Shown here in pieces: positions 1 through 8,603 of a stretch of 64,000 nt of DNA. Made by a program: the position numbers and the translations under genes. Location of the stretch: the NCBI RefSeq assembly GCF_020884795.1, contig NZ_BBZF01000017.1:1-64000 (forward strand), in the 5' to 3' direction. The DNA is from Micromonospora okii (GTDB taxonomy: Bacteria; Actinomycetota; Actinomycetes; Mycobacteriales; Micromonosporaceae). Position 1 is the first letter of the stretch; each line of letters starts with the position of its first letter. A model generated the notes under the pieces. The model did no database searches and was not told the origin of the DNA. It was given only the letters and a program-made list of their open reading frames with translations.

Positions 1-226
1 TTACCGGGGTGGCCCTGACGCATATCCGGAGCAGTTTTCCGCGAATCTCCTCCGATGCCCCGGTCGGCTCGGTAGCCTCGGCCCGGGAAACCGCGTACGC
101 GGGGTTCCCCCGTTCGGTGCCGAAAAACCGTACGTGGCGAACGCCTCCAGCACTCTTGGGACGCGCGGGTCGGGGTACCTGCCCACAGTTCGACCGGACC
201 GCCGGCAGGCGGAGGCAGGAGTGGTC

Positions 227-853
227 ATGAAGATCGGAATCATCGGCTCGGGGCACATCGGTGGCACCCTGACCCGGCGGCTCAGCGCCCTGGGCCACGA
301 CGTCACGGTGGCGAACTCGCGCGGGCCGGAGTCCCTCGGCGACCTCGCGCAGGAGACGGGAGCGACCGCAGGCACGGTCGAGCAGGCCGTCGACCAGGCC
401 GAGGTGGTCGTGATCGCCGTACCGCTGCTGGCGGTCCCGGCGCTGCCGGCGGCGCTCTTCGACGGCAAGATCGTCGTCGACGCGGACAACTACTACCCCC
501 AGCGGGACGGTGACATCGCCGAGCTGCTGGACCGCAGCCTCAGCTCCAGCCGGTGGACCGCCGAGCACCTTAAGGGCGCCCGCGTGGTGAAGGCGTTCAA
601 CAACATCCAGGCCCAGCACCTGATGGAGAACGGACGCCCGGCCGGCTCCGGTGACCGGATCGGCCTCCCGGTGGCCGGCGACGACGACGACGCCAAGCGG
701 ATCGTGATGGAGCTGGTGGACTCCCTGGGCTTCGACCCGGTCGACGCGGGCACCCTGGACGGGAGCTGGCGGCAGCAGCCGGACACTCCGGTCTACGGCA
801 CGGACCGCGACGCCGAGGGCGTGCGCAGGGGACTGGCCGAGGCGCGGCCCTGA
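227..853 (+). CDS. NADP-binding oxidoreductase, F420-dependent NADP reductase-like
   Basis: The 208-residue protein starts with a dinucleotide-binding fold: the glycine-rich loop IIGSGHIGG is at residues 4-12 and a second strand ends in VANS, a pattern that usually binds the NADP phosphate. A VKAFNN motif in the middle is typical of the F420H2:NADP oxidoreductase-like family (COG2085). The ATG at 227 is preferred over upstream starts because GGAGG at 211-215 lies just before it. Members transfer hydride between NADP and F420 or other acceptors; this paralogue's substrate cannot be told. It stands alone and ends at a bidirectional terminator shared with the convergent VanW gene. Confidence 0.8.
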   Translation: MKIGIIGSGHIGGTLTRRLSALGHDVTVANSRGPESLGDLAQETGATAGTVEQAVDQAEVVVIAVPLLAVPALPAALFDGKIVVDADNYYPQRDGDIAELLDRSLSSSRWTAEHLKGARVVKAFNNIQAQHLMENGRPAGSGDRIGLPVAGDDDDAKRIVMELVDSLGFDPVDAGTLDGSWRQQPDTPVYGTDRDAEGVRRGLAEARP

Positions 854-893
854 GCGACCCGCTGGCGGCCACTGCCCGCGTACCCCATGAAGA

Positions 894-923
894 TGCCCCG
901 CCGGCGACGACGCCGGCGGGGCA
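894..923. terminator. Bidirectional hairpin terminator
   Basis: A perfect 13-bp inverted repeat (894-906 with 911-923) with a four-base loop lies between two convergent genes. There is no long T-run, as is usual in high-GC actinobacteria. It probably ends both transcripts. Confidence 0.75.
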
Positions 924-938
924 TTCGCCCGTCGAGGG

Positions 939-2765
939 TCAGTCGGCGGCGGGGCCGCAGACGTAGCGGGGCTCGGCCAGGTACCGCCAGCTGAACTTCT
1001 CCCGCTTGATCACCTTGCCGTCCTTCCGGATGATCCGGAAGGCGTCCTGGGTGAAGCCGTTGATGCCGTTGCTGGGGATGCAGGACGGCCCGGGCTCCAG
1101 GTGGATGGTCTTCGGCGTGGTGATGTCGCGGCGGGGGCCGTACTCCGTCTTCACGCTGTCGTAGATCTTCGTGCTCCAGATCGACACCGTCACCGAGCTG
1201 GAGGTGTACGACGTGTCGATGAGCACGCCGTACTGCGTGTTGTTGCGGAACTTGAAGTCGAGGTTCGGCCAGAAGATCGTCGACTCGATGACCGGCGGGT
1301 ACCGGCTGAACCAGTACGAGTGCGGCTTGTGCTCGACGTCCTCCAGGCCGGCGTAGTAGGTCGCGTTGAAGAGGGTGGTGGTGAACTGGGAGGTGCCGCC
1401 GCCGACGCCGGGGACGAGCTTGCCGTCGAGGATCACCGGCGCGTCCCGGTACCCCTGGGCGTAACCGCGCTCGCCGGTGTGGCCGTTGAGCGAGAACGTC
1501 TCCCCCGGCAGCACGACCGTGCCGTCGACCTCCTTGGCGATCTGGACGATGTTCTGGCTGCGGGGGGAGGAGAGGCCGCCGGTGAAGTGGGTGGTGAAGC
1601 GGGAGACGCGCTCGGAGATGCCCAGCCCCGCGATCTTCTCGGTGGTGACCTTCGGCGGGGTCTCCTTGAGCCGCCCGGTGACCGTCCGGTCGTCGGCGCG
1701 GGGCAGCACGGCGAGCAGGTCCCGGCTGAGCGTCCCCGTGTCCAGTTGACGGCCCGGGCGGCCCTCGATCGGCTTCGGCTTCCCGCCGGTGATGGTCATG
1801 CGGGCGTCGCGGGGCTCCACCTCGATGGCGTCGAGCCGGCCGCCGAGGGCGGCGCGCAGCCGCTTGACGTCGACGCGGGGGGTGAGCTTGCCGGCGTCGT
1901 CGGCGGTGAAGCGCAGGCTCCGGGCGATGGCGGTGGGCGGGATGGTGACGGAGCCCTCGTCCGTGCGGAGCTTGACCGGGCCGGCGACGGCGGGGCGGGC
2001 CACCTCGGCCAGGAGCCGGTCGACCTCCTCGGCGCTCGTGGCCGGCGCGGTCTCCACCAGCGGGACGGCCACGGGCCGGCCGGAGAGCCAGCCGTCCCGG
2101 ACGGCCTGGGCCGAGCGCTGCGGGTCGAGCGCGAGGCCGGGCTTCGGGCGGACCGCCTTCGGGGTCGTGCCGGTGAAGATGATCGCCGGTACGGTCCATT
2201 CGCGGGTCTGGTCTCCGGCCGCCTTGCGCAGGGCCGCGTCGAGCCGGGCGGGGTCGACGGTCACCACGGGCGGGACCGTCCGGGAGCCGACCAGGCGGCT
2301 CACCGGGTGCGCCTGGGCCTTCTCCGCGGCGGCCACGGTCGCCTCGACGTCCACCGCGAGCCCCACGTCGGCGGGCTTCAGCTCGACGTTCTTCTTCCCG
2401 ACGGTCACCCGCAGCGGGGTCTGCGGGGCACCGCTGCGCTCCAGCTCGGCGCGGAGTTCCTGGACGGCCTCGGTGCGACTGCGCCCGCCCAGCTCGGTGC
2501 CGAGCACGGTCGTGCCGCGTGGCACGTCGCCGGCGTAGGCGTAGGTGCCGACCCCGGCCAGGGCTCCCAGGACGACGGTGGCGACGCCGGCGGCGAGCAG
2601 GGTCTTCGCCCGTCGGGAGCGTGGCGTGGCGCTGCCGGCGGGGGTGGCGTCGGGTGTCGCGGCTGCCGCTGCGGGTTCCGGCTCGTCGCCCGGCCAGCTC
2701 ACCGCTGTCACCTTGACGGTCGGCCGGTCGTCGGAGGGCGGTCGTGTTTCGCCGTACAGAGTCAC
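939..2765 (-). CDS. VanW family membrane-anchored protein
   Basis: This 608-residue protein has an acidic, proline-rich cytoplasmic start, an Arg-rich flank and one membrane segment near residues 55-79, then a long extracellular part. Residues about 90-380 look like two peptidoglycan-binding-type modules (PG_binding_4). Residues about 400-530 form the VanW domain, with GETFSLN, a GGGTSQFTTTLFNA stretch and SYWFSRYPP. VanW proteins are found with vancomycin-resistance genes, but their reaction is unknown; a cell-wall role is inferred from topology. The GTG start is preceded by GAGG. The gene diverges from the DUF6230 gene. Confidence 0.85.
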   Translation of the reverse strand: MTLYGETRPPSDDRPTVKVTAVSWPGDEPEPAAAAATPDATPAGSATPRSRRAKTLLAAGVATVVLGALAGVGTYAYAGDVPRGTTVLGTELGGRSRTEAVQELRAELERSGAPQTPLRVTVGKKNVELKPADVGLAVDVEATVAAAEKAQAHPVSRLVGSRTVPPVVTVDPARLDAALRKAAGDQTREWTVPAIIFTGTTPKAVRPKPGLALDPQRSAQAVRDGWLSGRPVAVPLVETAPATSAEEVDRLLAEVARPAVAGPVKLRTDEGSVTIPPTAIARSLRFTADDAGKLTPRVDVKRLRAALGGRLDAIEVEPRDARMTITGGKPKPIEGRPGRQLDTGTLSRDLLAVLPRADDRTVTGRLKETPPKVTTEKIAGLGISERVSRFTTHFTGGLSSPRSQNIVQIAKEVDGTVVLPGETFSLNGHTGERGYAQGYRDAPVILDGKLVPGVGGGTSQFTTTLFNATYYAGLEDVEHKPHSYWFSRYPPVIESTIFWPNLDFKFRNNTQYGVLIDTSYTSSSVTVSIWSTKIYDSVKTEYGPRRDITTPKTIHLEPGPSCIPSNGINGFTQDAFRIIRKDGKVIKREKFSWRYLAEPRYVCGPAAD

Positions 2766-3263
2766 AGCAACCTCGATCGGTACGTACCACGTGGGGACTC
2801 TTCCACCCGGAAGACACCTACCGTAGCCAACGGCGCGGCGGCCCGGCAGGCTGCTCCCGGCCGCGTCGGCGTGGCGGTTTCCGGCGACTGTTGAGCGGGG
2901 TCCACCGTACGGACGACGGGCAGCTCGTCCTCAGCGGCCTTTCAGGCGGCTGTTACCGAAAAGTTACCGGAGGGTATCCCGGCTACGTCAGGTGAAGCGT
3001 TGTGCGTGAGCTGTCGCACTCCGACCGATTTGCCCCACCGATCGACGAACTTCGACCTGACCGATGGTGACGTTTGGCGATCTCGACGCCGCGGTCGGGT
3101 TACCCGTCGGTAGCAAGGGGCTTGTGAGCCACGTCGCTTCGCGAGAGCATCCAATCCGCACTGCCCGCCGTCCGCGAGCCGATGGACCGGGGCGGCCACC
3201 GCAGCTTCCCCCCACCCCGAGACGCGAGCCGCAGCTCGGTGACCCCCGTTCGAGGAGGACCTC
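2766..3263. other. Divergent intergenic region, about 500 bp
   Basis: No convincing gene lies in this gap; open frames here are GC-driven and lack ribosome sites. It must contain the promoters of the VanW gene (leftward) and the DUF6230/DUF6114 pair (rightward). The only clear structure is a pair of GTTACCG direct repeats at 2952-2969, listed separately. Confidence 0.6.
2952..2969. promoter_or_regulatory. Direct-repeat candidate operator (GTTACCG x2)
   Basis: GTTACCG occurs at 2952-2958 and again at 2963-2969, a spacing of 11 bp or one helical turn. That is the arrangement OmpR-family regulators (GlnR, PhoP and MtrA types in actinobacteria) bind. The regulator is a guess. It lies 187 bp upstream of the VanW start and 295 bp upstream of the DUF6230 start. 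Confidence 0.35.
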
Positions 3264-3866
3264 GTGAAGGATTCGGAAGACCGTCTGGCGCAGGGCGGCA
3301 CCCAGTGGCGGCGCTTCGCCGCGATGATGGTGCCCGCGACCGCCGTCGCCGGTGCCATCGTCTTCGGCATGGCCAACGGCGCGATCGCGGCGTCGTTCGC
3401 CGTCTCCGGCCAGACCTTCAAGGTCGGCGCCTCGAAGCTGGAGGGCACCGGCTTCAAGCAGTACGGCGGGTTCGTCAAGGAGAAGGACGGCACCGCCCAC
3501 CCGGTTGCCGTCTCCGAGATCGCCGACGCCAAGCTCTACGACCTCTGCCAGTCGGTGAAGATCCCGGACATGCCGATCGTGCTCACGATCAACGCCGGTG
3601 GCGGCGGCAGGCCGGCCACCGCCACGGGCCTGCTGATCGACATGGACGAGCTGGGCGGCGACGCCGAGTTCAAGGGCATCCAGATCGGCCGGGACGCCAC
3701 CGAGCTGAGCCCGGAGGCCACGGCGAAGTCGTTCGGGCAGAGCGCGGACTCGGTCGAGATCACCGACCTCCAGCAGGTGGCGCGCTCCACCAGCGCCGCC
3801 GTCTTCACCCTCAACGGGCTGAAGCTCAAGATCAACATGGGCGCGAAGGCCAAGGAATGCTTCTGA
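3264..3866 (+). CDS. DUF6230 family secreted/membrane-associated protein
   Basis: The product has 200 residues: a short polar start, a hydrophobic segment at about residues 21-43 (MMVPATAVAGAIVFGMANGA) and an extracellular domain with two Cys (near residues 93 and 199) that may form a disulfide. It matches the actinobacterial DUF6230 family, which is regularly followed by DUF6114 as here. GAGGAGG precedes the GTG start. The family function is unknown; a paired envelope role with the next gene is inferred from conserved adjacency. Confidence 0.8.
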   Translation: MKDSEDRLAQGGTQWRRFAAMMVPATAVAGAIVFGMANGAIAASFAVSGQTFKVGASKLEGTGFKQYGGFVKEKDGTAHPVAVSEIADAKLYDLCQSVKIPDMPIVLTINAGGGGRPATATGLLIDMDELGGDAEFKGIQIGRDATELSPEATAKSFGQSADSVEITDLQQVARSTSAAVFTLNGLKLKINMGAKAKECF

Positions 3867-3949
3867 GCTAGTTCCCGAGGCCCGTGGAGGGCGCCGGCCA
3901 CGGGCCTCGGCCCTGCCTCGTGAATCGTGAGCACCGCCAGGAGGAGCAC

Positions 3950-5464
3950 GTGACGACCGCCAACTCGCAGCACGCCCTGCCGGGCAGGCTCAGCCAGGCG
4001 TGGCGCGGCTTCCGCCACTGGCGGCGGACCCGCCCCTTCTGGGGCGGGCTGTTCACCGCCCTGGCCGGGGTGGAGATCTTCTCCACGACCCAGATGAGCC
4101 TCAACGGGCTCACCTTCCAGACGGGGCCGACCGGCTTCCTGTCCTGGCTGATCCCGGCGATCCTGGTGGCCTGCGGCATGCTGCTGTGGTTCTCCCCGCA
4201 GCAGCGGATGTTCTACGCGATCGTCGCCGCGGTGACCGCCGTCTTCTCCCTCATCGGGATCAACCTCGGCGGCTTCTTCATCGGCATGCTGCTCGGCATG
4301 GTCGGCAGCGCCCTCGGCTTCGCCTGGGTGCCGAAGCGCCCCCCGGCCGCCGCGCCAACCGATGCGACCGCGCCAACCGACGCCGCCGCGTCGGTCGACC
4401 AGGCCGGGACAACCGACGAGGCCGGGCCGAGGAACGCCGACGCGTCGGCGGACGACGACAGCACCGAGGTGCTGCCGGCCGTCGGCCCGGACGGCCGCCC
4501 GCAGGGCGGCCCGCACCGGGACCCGAAGCTGTTCGCCGTCACCCTGGTGCTGCTCGGCGTCTCGGCCGCCGGGGCGCTCGCCGTGCGCGACGAGAGCCCG
4601 GCGCAGGCGGCGCCCGCGAAGCCCTGCCCCACGCCGTCCGCCACCCGCACGCCCACGCCGAGCCCGTCGGCGTCGCGCCCGGCGGACGGAAGCCCCAGCC
4701 CCGGTGCCAGCCTGAGCCCCGGTGCCAGCCCGAGCCCGGAGAGGAAGCCCGACGGCAACTTGATCACCGACATCATCGACGGCATCGGCGACATCCTCGC
4801 CCCGGGCGACGGCGAGGCCCCGGCGTCCGCCGCACCGACGCCGAGCCCGCAGCCGCAGGAGACCGGACCCACGGCCACCCCGACCGGCAGGCCGACCCCG
4901 GGCACGTCGGCGAGCCCCGGCAGGCCCGACCCGGACGACGACGGGTGCGCCGCGCCCGAGCCCACCGAACCGGCCGACGTCGAGCCCGGCAAGCCGCTGC
5001 CCAAGGTCGCCGCCGAGCCCGGCCAGCCCCGGGTGGCGGCGGAGCCGTCGAAGCTCACCGGTTCCAAGGTCACCATGACCGGCCTGCGGTTCGCCGGGAT
5101 CGTCGACCTGCCGACCGACGGAGGGACGCTCAAGACGCTGAAGTTCAGCATGAAGAAGGCGGTCACCGACGACTTCCTGCTCCGGGCGAAGGGCCCGGGC
5201 GGAAGGACGACGCGGTACGCCACCGACGAGCTGACCGTCGAGCGCGCCGAGGGCAGCGAGCGGGACGTCGCGTTCTACTGCACCCGCTTCTCCGGAAAGC
5301 TGCTCGGCGTCGAGATCACCCTCGAACCGAACCTGCCGTTCCCGGACGGCATCCCGGTCACCTTCCCCGTGCCGGTCACCTTCACCGACCCGGAGATGGA
5401 GCTGGCGTTCGTACGCAGCGACATCCTCACCGCCACGCCGTCGCTCGACCTGGACCTGGCCTGA
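3950..5464 (+). CDS. DUF6114 family membrane protein with long Pro/Ser-rich tail
   Basis: The GTG at 3950 is chosen because AGGAGG ends a few bases upstream; the frame is open further 5' but without a ribosome site. The 504-residue product begins with a DUF6114 domain: four membrane segments near residues 29-48, 62-81, 86-104 and 106-127. A charged Asp/Thr-rich linker and another membrane segment near residues 190-210 follow. Then comes a long Pro/Ser/Thr-rich stretch (repeated PSPGAS-type units) and a C-terminal beta-rich region from about residue 360. This is longer than the minimal family member. It forms an operon with the DUF6230 gene 83 bp upstream. Function unknown. Confidence 0.8.
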   Translation: MTTANSQHALPGRLSQAWRGFRHWRRTRPFWGGLFTALAGVEIFSTTQMSLNGLTFQTGPTGFLSWLIPAILVACGMLLWFSPQQRMFYAIVAAVTAVFSLIGINLGGFFIGMLLGMVGSALGFAWVPKRPPAAAPTDATAPTDAAASVDQAGTTDEAGPRNADASADDDSTEVLPAVGPDGRPQGGPHRDPKLFAVTLVLLGVSAAGALAVRDESPAQAAPAKPCPTPSATRTPTPSPSASRPADGSPSPGASLSPGASPSPERKPDGNLITDIIDGIGDILAPGDGEAPASAAPTPSPQPQETGPTATPTGRPTPGTSASPGRPDPDDDGCAAPEPTEPADVEPGKPLPKVAAEPGQPRVAAEPSKLTGSKVTMTGLRFAGIVDLPTDGGTLKTLKFSMKKAVTDDFLLRAKGPGGRTTRYATDELTVERAEGSERDVAFYCTRFSGKLLGVEITLEPNLPFPDGIPVTFPVPVTFTDPEMELAFVRSDILTATPSLDLDLA

Positions 5465-5496
5465 CGGGCCGGCACGACCCGACGGCCGGCCCGGAG

Positions 5497-5544
5497 CGGC
5501 GGCCGGGAACCGGGGGCTCGACGCAGCCCAATTCCCGGCCGCCG
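5497..5544. terminator. Bidirectional hairpin terminator
   Basis: A perfect 13-bp inverted repeat (5497-5509 with 5532-5544, 22-base loop) sits between the convergent DUF6114 and DUF885 genes. Confidence 0.6.
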
Positions 5545-5552
5545 TCGTCCGC

Positions 5553-7223
5553 TCAGATCCGGGCCAGCGCCCGACGCAGCGGGTCGAGCCCCAGCGCGCC
5601 CAGGTCCAGCGCCTGCCGGTGGAACTCCCTGAGGTCGAAGTCGGCGCCCTTGCGGGCCTTCGCGTCCTCGCGGGCCTGGAGCCAGATCCGCTCGCCCACC
5701 TTGTACGAGGGCGCCTGCCCCGGCCAGCCCAGGTAGCGGTTCAGCTCGAAGCGCAGGATCTCGTCCGGCATCCGGCAGTGCCCCCGCAGGAACTCCCAGC
5801 CCAGCTCCGGGGTCCACCGCTCGCCCGGGTGGAACCCGAACGGGTTGTCCTTCGGGATCTCCAGCTCCAGGTGCATCCCGATGTCGACGATCACCCGGGC
5901 CGCCCGCAGCGCCTGCCCGTCGAGCATCCCGAGCTTGTCGCCCGGGTCCTCCAGGTAGCCCAGGTCGTCCATCAGCCGCTCCGCGTAGAGCGCCCACCCC
6001 TCGCCGTGCCCGGAGACGAAGCAGAGCAGCCGCTGCCAGCGGTTGAGCAGCTCGGCCCGGACCGCCGTCTGGGCGATCTGGAGGTGGTGGCCCGGCACGC
6101 CCTCGTGGTAGACCGTGGTCACCTCGCGCCAGGTCGAGAAGTTGGTGATGCCCTGCGGGACCGCCCACCACATGCGCCCCGGGCGGGAGAAGTCCTCGCT
6201 CGGGCCCGTGTAGTAGATCCCGCCGTCGCTGGTCGGGGCCAGGCAGCACTCGATCCGCCGGACCTGCTCCGGGATGTCGAAGTGGGTGCCGTGCAGCTCG
6301 CCGATCGCCTTGTCGGCCAGCGCCTGCATCCAGTCCCGGAACGCCTCCTTGCCCGCGATGGTGCGGGCCGGGTCGGCGTCCAGCGCGGCCACGGCCTCGT
6401 CGACCGTCGCGCCCGGCCCGGCGATCCGGCCGGCGACCACGCGCATCTCCGCCTCCAGCCGGGCCAGCTCCGCGAACCCCCAGGCGTACGTCTCGTCGAG
6501 GTCCACGCGTGCGCCGAGGAAGTACTGCGACGCCAGCTCGTACCGCTCCCGGCCGGCGGCCTGCTTCTCCCGCCCGCGCGGGGCCAGCTCGTCGCGGAGG
6601 AACTGGCCGAACCCGGCGGTGGCCGCGGTGGCCGCCGCCGCGCCCCGGCGCAGCTCCGCACCGAGGGTGCCGTCCGCGCCGAGCCGCTCGACCAGGCCGT
6701 GGAAGAAGTTGTCGCCGGCCGGGTCCGTCCAGACGTCGCACTGCTTGGCGACCTCGACGAGCTGCGCCGTCGAGCTGACCCGGCCGGCGTCCGCCGCCTC
6801 GCGCAGCGTCGTCTTGTAGCCCTCCAGGGCGCCGGAGAACGCGTTGAGCCGGGCGGCGATGTTCGCCTGCGCGTCCGCGCCCTCGGTCGGCATCAGGTCG
6901 AACACCGAGCGCAGGTCGTGCAGCCCGCTGGTGATGACGCTGACCTCGCTGGTGGTCTCGCCCGCCTCGTACCGCGCGACGTCCAGGCCGAGGCGCTCCT
7001 GCATGGCCTCCTTGGCGGTCCGCTCGGACTCGGACTCCGGCTCCGTCACGTCGAGGTCGGCCAGCGTGCGGCGGACCAGCTCGGCCCGGGCGTCGTAGCC
7101 CTCCGGCGACAGGTCGTCCACCTGGTGGTCGTACCCGGCGATGCCGACGTAGGTGGCGCCCGTCGGGCTCAGCGGCGCCCAGTCGGCGACGTACCGGTTG
7201 GCGATGTCATCGATTCGTCCCAC
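5553..7223 (-). CDS. DUF885 family protein, predicted zinc peptidase-like
   Basis: The 556-residue product matches the DUF885 family (COG4805), a gluzincin-like group of predicted metallopeptidases. The metal-binding signature HEGVPGHH is near residue 370, followed about 40 residues later by HGEGWALYAERLMDDLG, which supplies a conserved Glu. No signal peptide is visible with the GTG start at 7223 (protein beginning VGRIDDIANRYVADW), so it is predicted cytoplasmic. The frame is open upstream but that part is Arg/Pro-rich with no family resemblance. Substrate unknown. Confidence 0.82.
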   Translation of the reverse strand: MGRIDDIANRYVADWAPLSPTGATYVGIAGYDHQVDDLSPEGYDARAELVRRTLADLDVTEPESESERTAKEAMQERLGLDVARYEAGETTSEVSVITSGLHDLRSVFDLMPTEGADAQANIAARLNAFSGALEGYKTTLREAADAGRVSSTAQLVEVAKQCDVWTDPAGDNFFHGLVERLGADGTLGAELRRGAAAATAATAGFGQFLRDELAPRGREKQAAGRERYELASQYFLGARVDLDETYAWGFAELARLEAEMRVVAGRIAGPGATVDEAVAALDADPARTIAGKEAFRDWMQALADKAIGELHGTHFDIPEQVRRIECCLAPTSDGGIYYTGPSEDFSRPGRMWWAVPQGITNFSTWREVTTVYHEGVPGHHLQIAQTAVRAELLNRWQRLLCFVSGHGEGWALYAERLMDDLGYLEDPGDKLGMLDGQALRAARVIVDIGMHLELEIPKDNPFGFHPGERWTPELGWEFLRGHCRMPDEILRFELNRYLGWPGQAPSYKVGERIWLQAREDAKARKGADFDLREFHRQALDLGALGLDPLRRALARI

Positions 7224-7276
7224 GGTTGCGACCCTACGCGACGCCCGCGCCCGGCTGTCGAGCGTGTTTGCCGTGT

Positions 7277-7446
7277 TCAGGGCAGCAGTTCGGCCGGGTC
7301 GAAGTCGATCGGGAACGGCGCGTCGGCGCGCAGCCGCTCCCCACGCTCCGCCCGCGCGACGGTGTCGAAGACGCCGCCCCGGCCGAGGGCGAACAGCTCG
7401 GCCTCCGCGCGGCGGAACCGGCGGGAGAGCTGGACCCGCAGGTAGT
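7277..7446 (-). pseudogene. Remnant of a Uma2-family endonuclease (C-terminal fragment)
   Basis: About 56 codons between the DUF885 start and the PHP gene stop encode a sequence beginning YYLRVQL and ending PFPIDFDPAELLP. It resembles the last third of Uma2 (PD-(D/E)XK nuclease-like) proteins common in actinobacteria, including the GGxFDxVARAxxGE strand pair. No start codon with a ribosome site, and none of the upstream Uma2 fold, is present, so it looks like a decayed leftover. The assignment is by eye. Confidence 0.45.
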
Positions 7447-7470
7447 ACCCACGTGGGGCACACGTCGGGC

Positions 7471-8535
7471 TCAGCCCCGGGCCCACTCCAGCAGGCGCTC
7501 CGCCGGCCAGGTGTTGACCACCCGGTCGGCTCCGACGCCGCAGAGCGCCGCCCGCTCGCAGCCGAACCGCTGCCAGTCGAGCTGCCCCGGGGCGTGCGCG
7601 TCGGTGTTGACGGCGAACCGGCAGCCGGCCTCCAGCGCGCGCCGGATCAGCCGCTTCGGCGGGTCCTGCCGCTCGGGCCGGGAGTTGATCTCGATGGCGA
7701 CGTCGTGCTCGGCGCAGGCGGCGAAGACGGCGTCCGCGTCGAAGTCGCTCTCGGCCCGGGTACGGGCCCGGTGCGCCCGGTCGCCCGGCCCCTTCACCCC
7801 GGCCGGTCGGGACGCGACCATCCGGCCGGTGCAGTGGCCGAGGATGTCCAGGTGCGGGTTGGCGATGGCGGCCAGCATCCGGCGGGTCATCCTGCCCCGC
7901 TCGTCGTTCAGCCCGCTGTGCACCGAGCCGACCACCACGTCGAGGCGGGCCAGCAACTCCTCGTCCTGGTCGAGCGAGCCGTCGGCGAGGATGTCGACCT
8001 CGATGCCGGTGAGGATGCGGAACCCGGCGGGCAGCGCCGCGTTGACCGCCGCCACGTGGTCGAGCTGCCGGCGCAGCCGGTCGGCGGTCAGCCCCCGGGC
8101 CACCTTCAGCCGGGGCGAGTGGTCGGTCAGCACGACGTACTCGTGGCCCAGCTCGACCGCCGCGAGCGCCATCTCCTCGATGGGCGAGCCGCCGTCGGAC
8201 CAGTCGGAGTGGGTGTGGCAGTCGCCGCGCAGCGCGGTGCGCAGCGCGACGGCCGCCGCGTCCAGGTCGGTGCCCTCGGTGGCGACCAGCCGGCGCAGGT
8301 AGACCGGCTCCTCGCCGGCCAGGGACTCGGCGACGCAGCGGGCGGTGACGTCGCCGACCCCGGCCAGCTCGGTGAGCGTGCCGGCGCGGGCCCGCTCGGC
8401 CACCTCCGCCGCCGGGAGCTCGGCCAGGGTCTTCGCCGCCGACCGGAACGCCCGGACCCGGTACGTCGCCTCGTTGGCGCGCTCCAGCAGGAACGCGATG
8501 CGGCGCAGGTCGGCGATGGGGTCCCGGGCGCTCAT
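7471..8535 (-). CDS. PHP-domain protein with N-terminal helix-hairpin-helix region (PolX-like)
   Basis: The 354-residue product has an N-terminal helical part (residues about 1-90, with a TELAGVGDVTARC hairpin) like the HhH region of X-family polymerases. A PHP phosphoesterase domain follows, with metal-binding motifs DCHTHSDWSDG (near residue 105), LTDHSPR, GIEVDIL, GSVHSG and NTDAHAPG. The nucleotidyltransferase domain of full PolX is absent. PHP domains hydrolyse phosphoesters, often as 3'-5' exonucleases or histidinol-phosphate phosphatases; the HhH part suggests a nucleic-acid substrate. The ATG at 8535 starts the conserved MSARDPIADLRRI sequence. Confidence 0.83.
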   Translation of the reverse strand: MSARDPIADLRRIAFLLERANEATYRVRAFRSAAKTLAELPAAEVAERARAGTLTELAGVGDVTARCVAESLAGEEPVYLRRLVATEGTDLDAAAVALRTALRGDCHTHSDWSDGGSPIEEMALAAVELGHEYVVLTDHSPRLKVARGLTADRLRRQLDHVAAVNAALPAGFRILTGIEVDILADGSLDQDEELLARLDVVVGSVHSGLNDERGRMTRRMLAAIANPHLDILGHCTGRMVASRPAGVKGPGDRAHRARTRAESDFDADAVFAACAEHDVAIEINSRPERQDPPKRLIRRALEAGCRFAVNTDAHAPGQLDWQRFGCERAALCGVGADRVVNTWPAERLLEWARG

Positions 8536-8552
8536 GACCTGCAACCTACGCG

Positions 8553-8589
8553 CCCGCGCCGCCGGCCGAGGGGCGACCGGCGGCGCGGG
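8553..8589 (-). terminator. Hairpin terminator of the GH81 gene
   Basis: A perfect 13-bp inverted repeat (8553-8565 with 8577-8589) lies 15 bp past the GH81 stop and just before the PHP gene start, so the two minus-strand genes are probably separate transcripts. Confidence 0.6.
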
Positions 8590-8603
8590 GTCGGCAGGTC
8601 GGA

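Noticed and set aside
793..2894. Very long open frames opposite and alongside the VanW gene, Arg/Pro/Gly-rich.
   Set aside because: They have no family resemblance or ribosome site and arise from GC-rich third positions of the real gene. The same holds for similar frames across the window.
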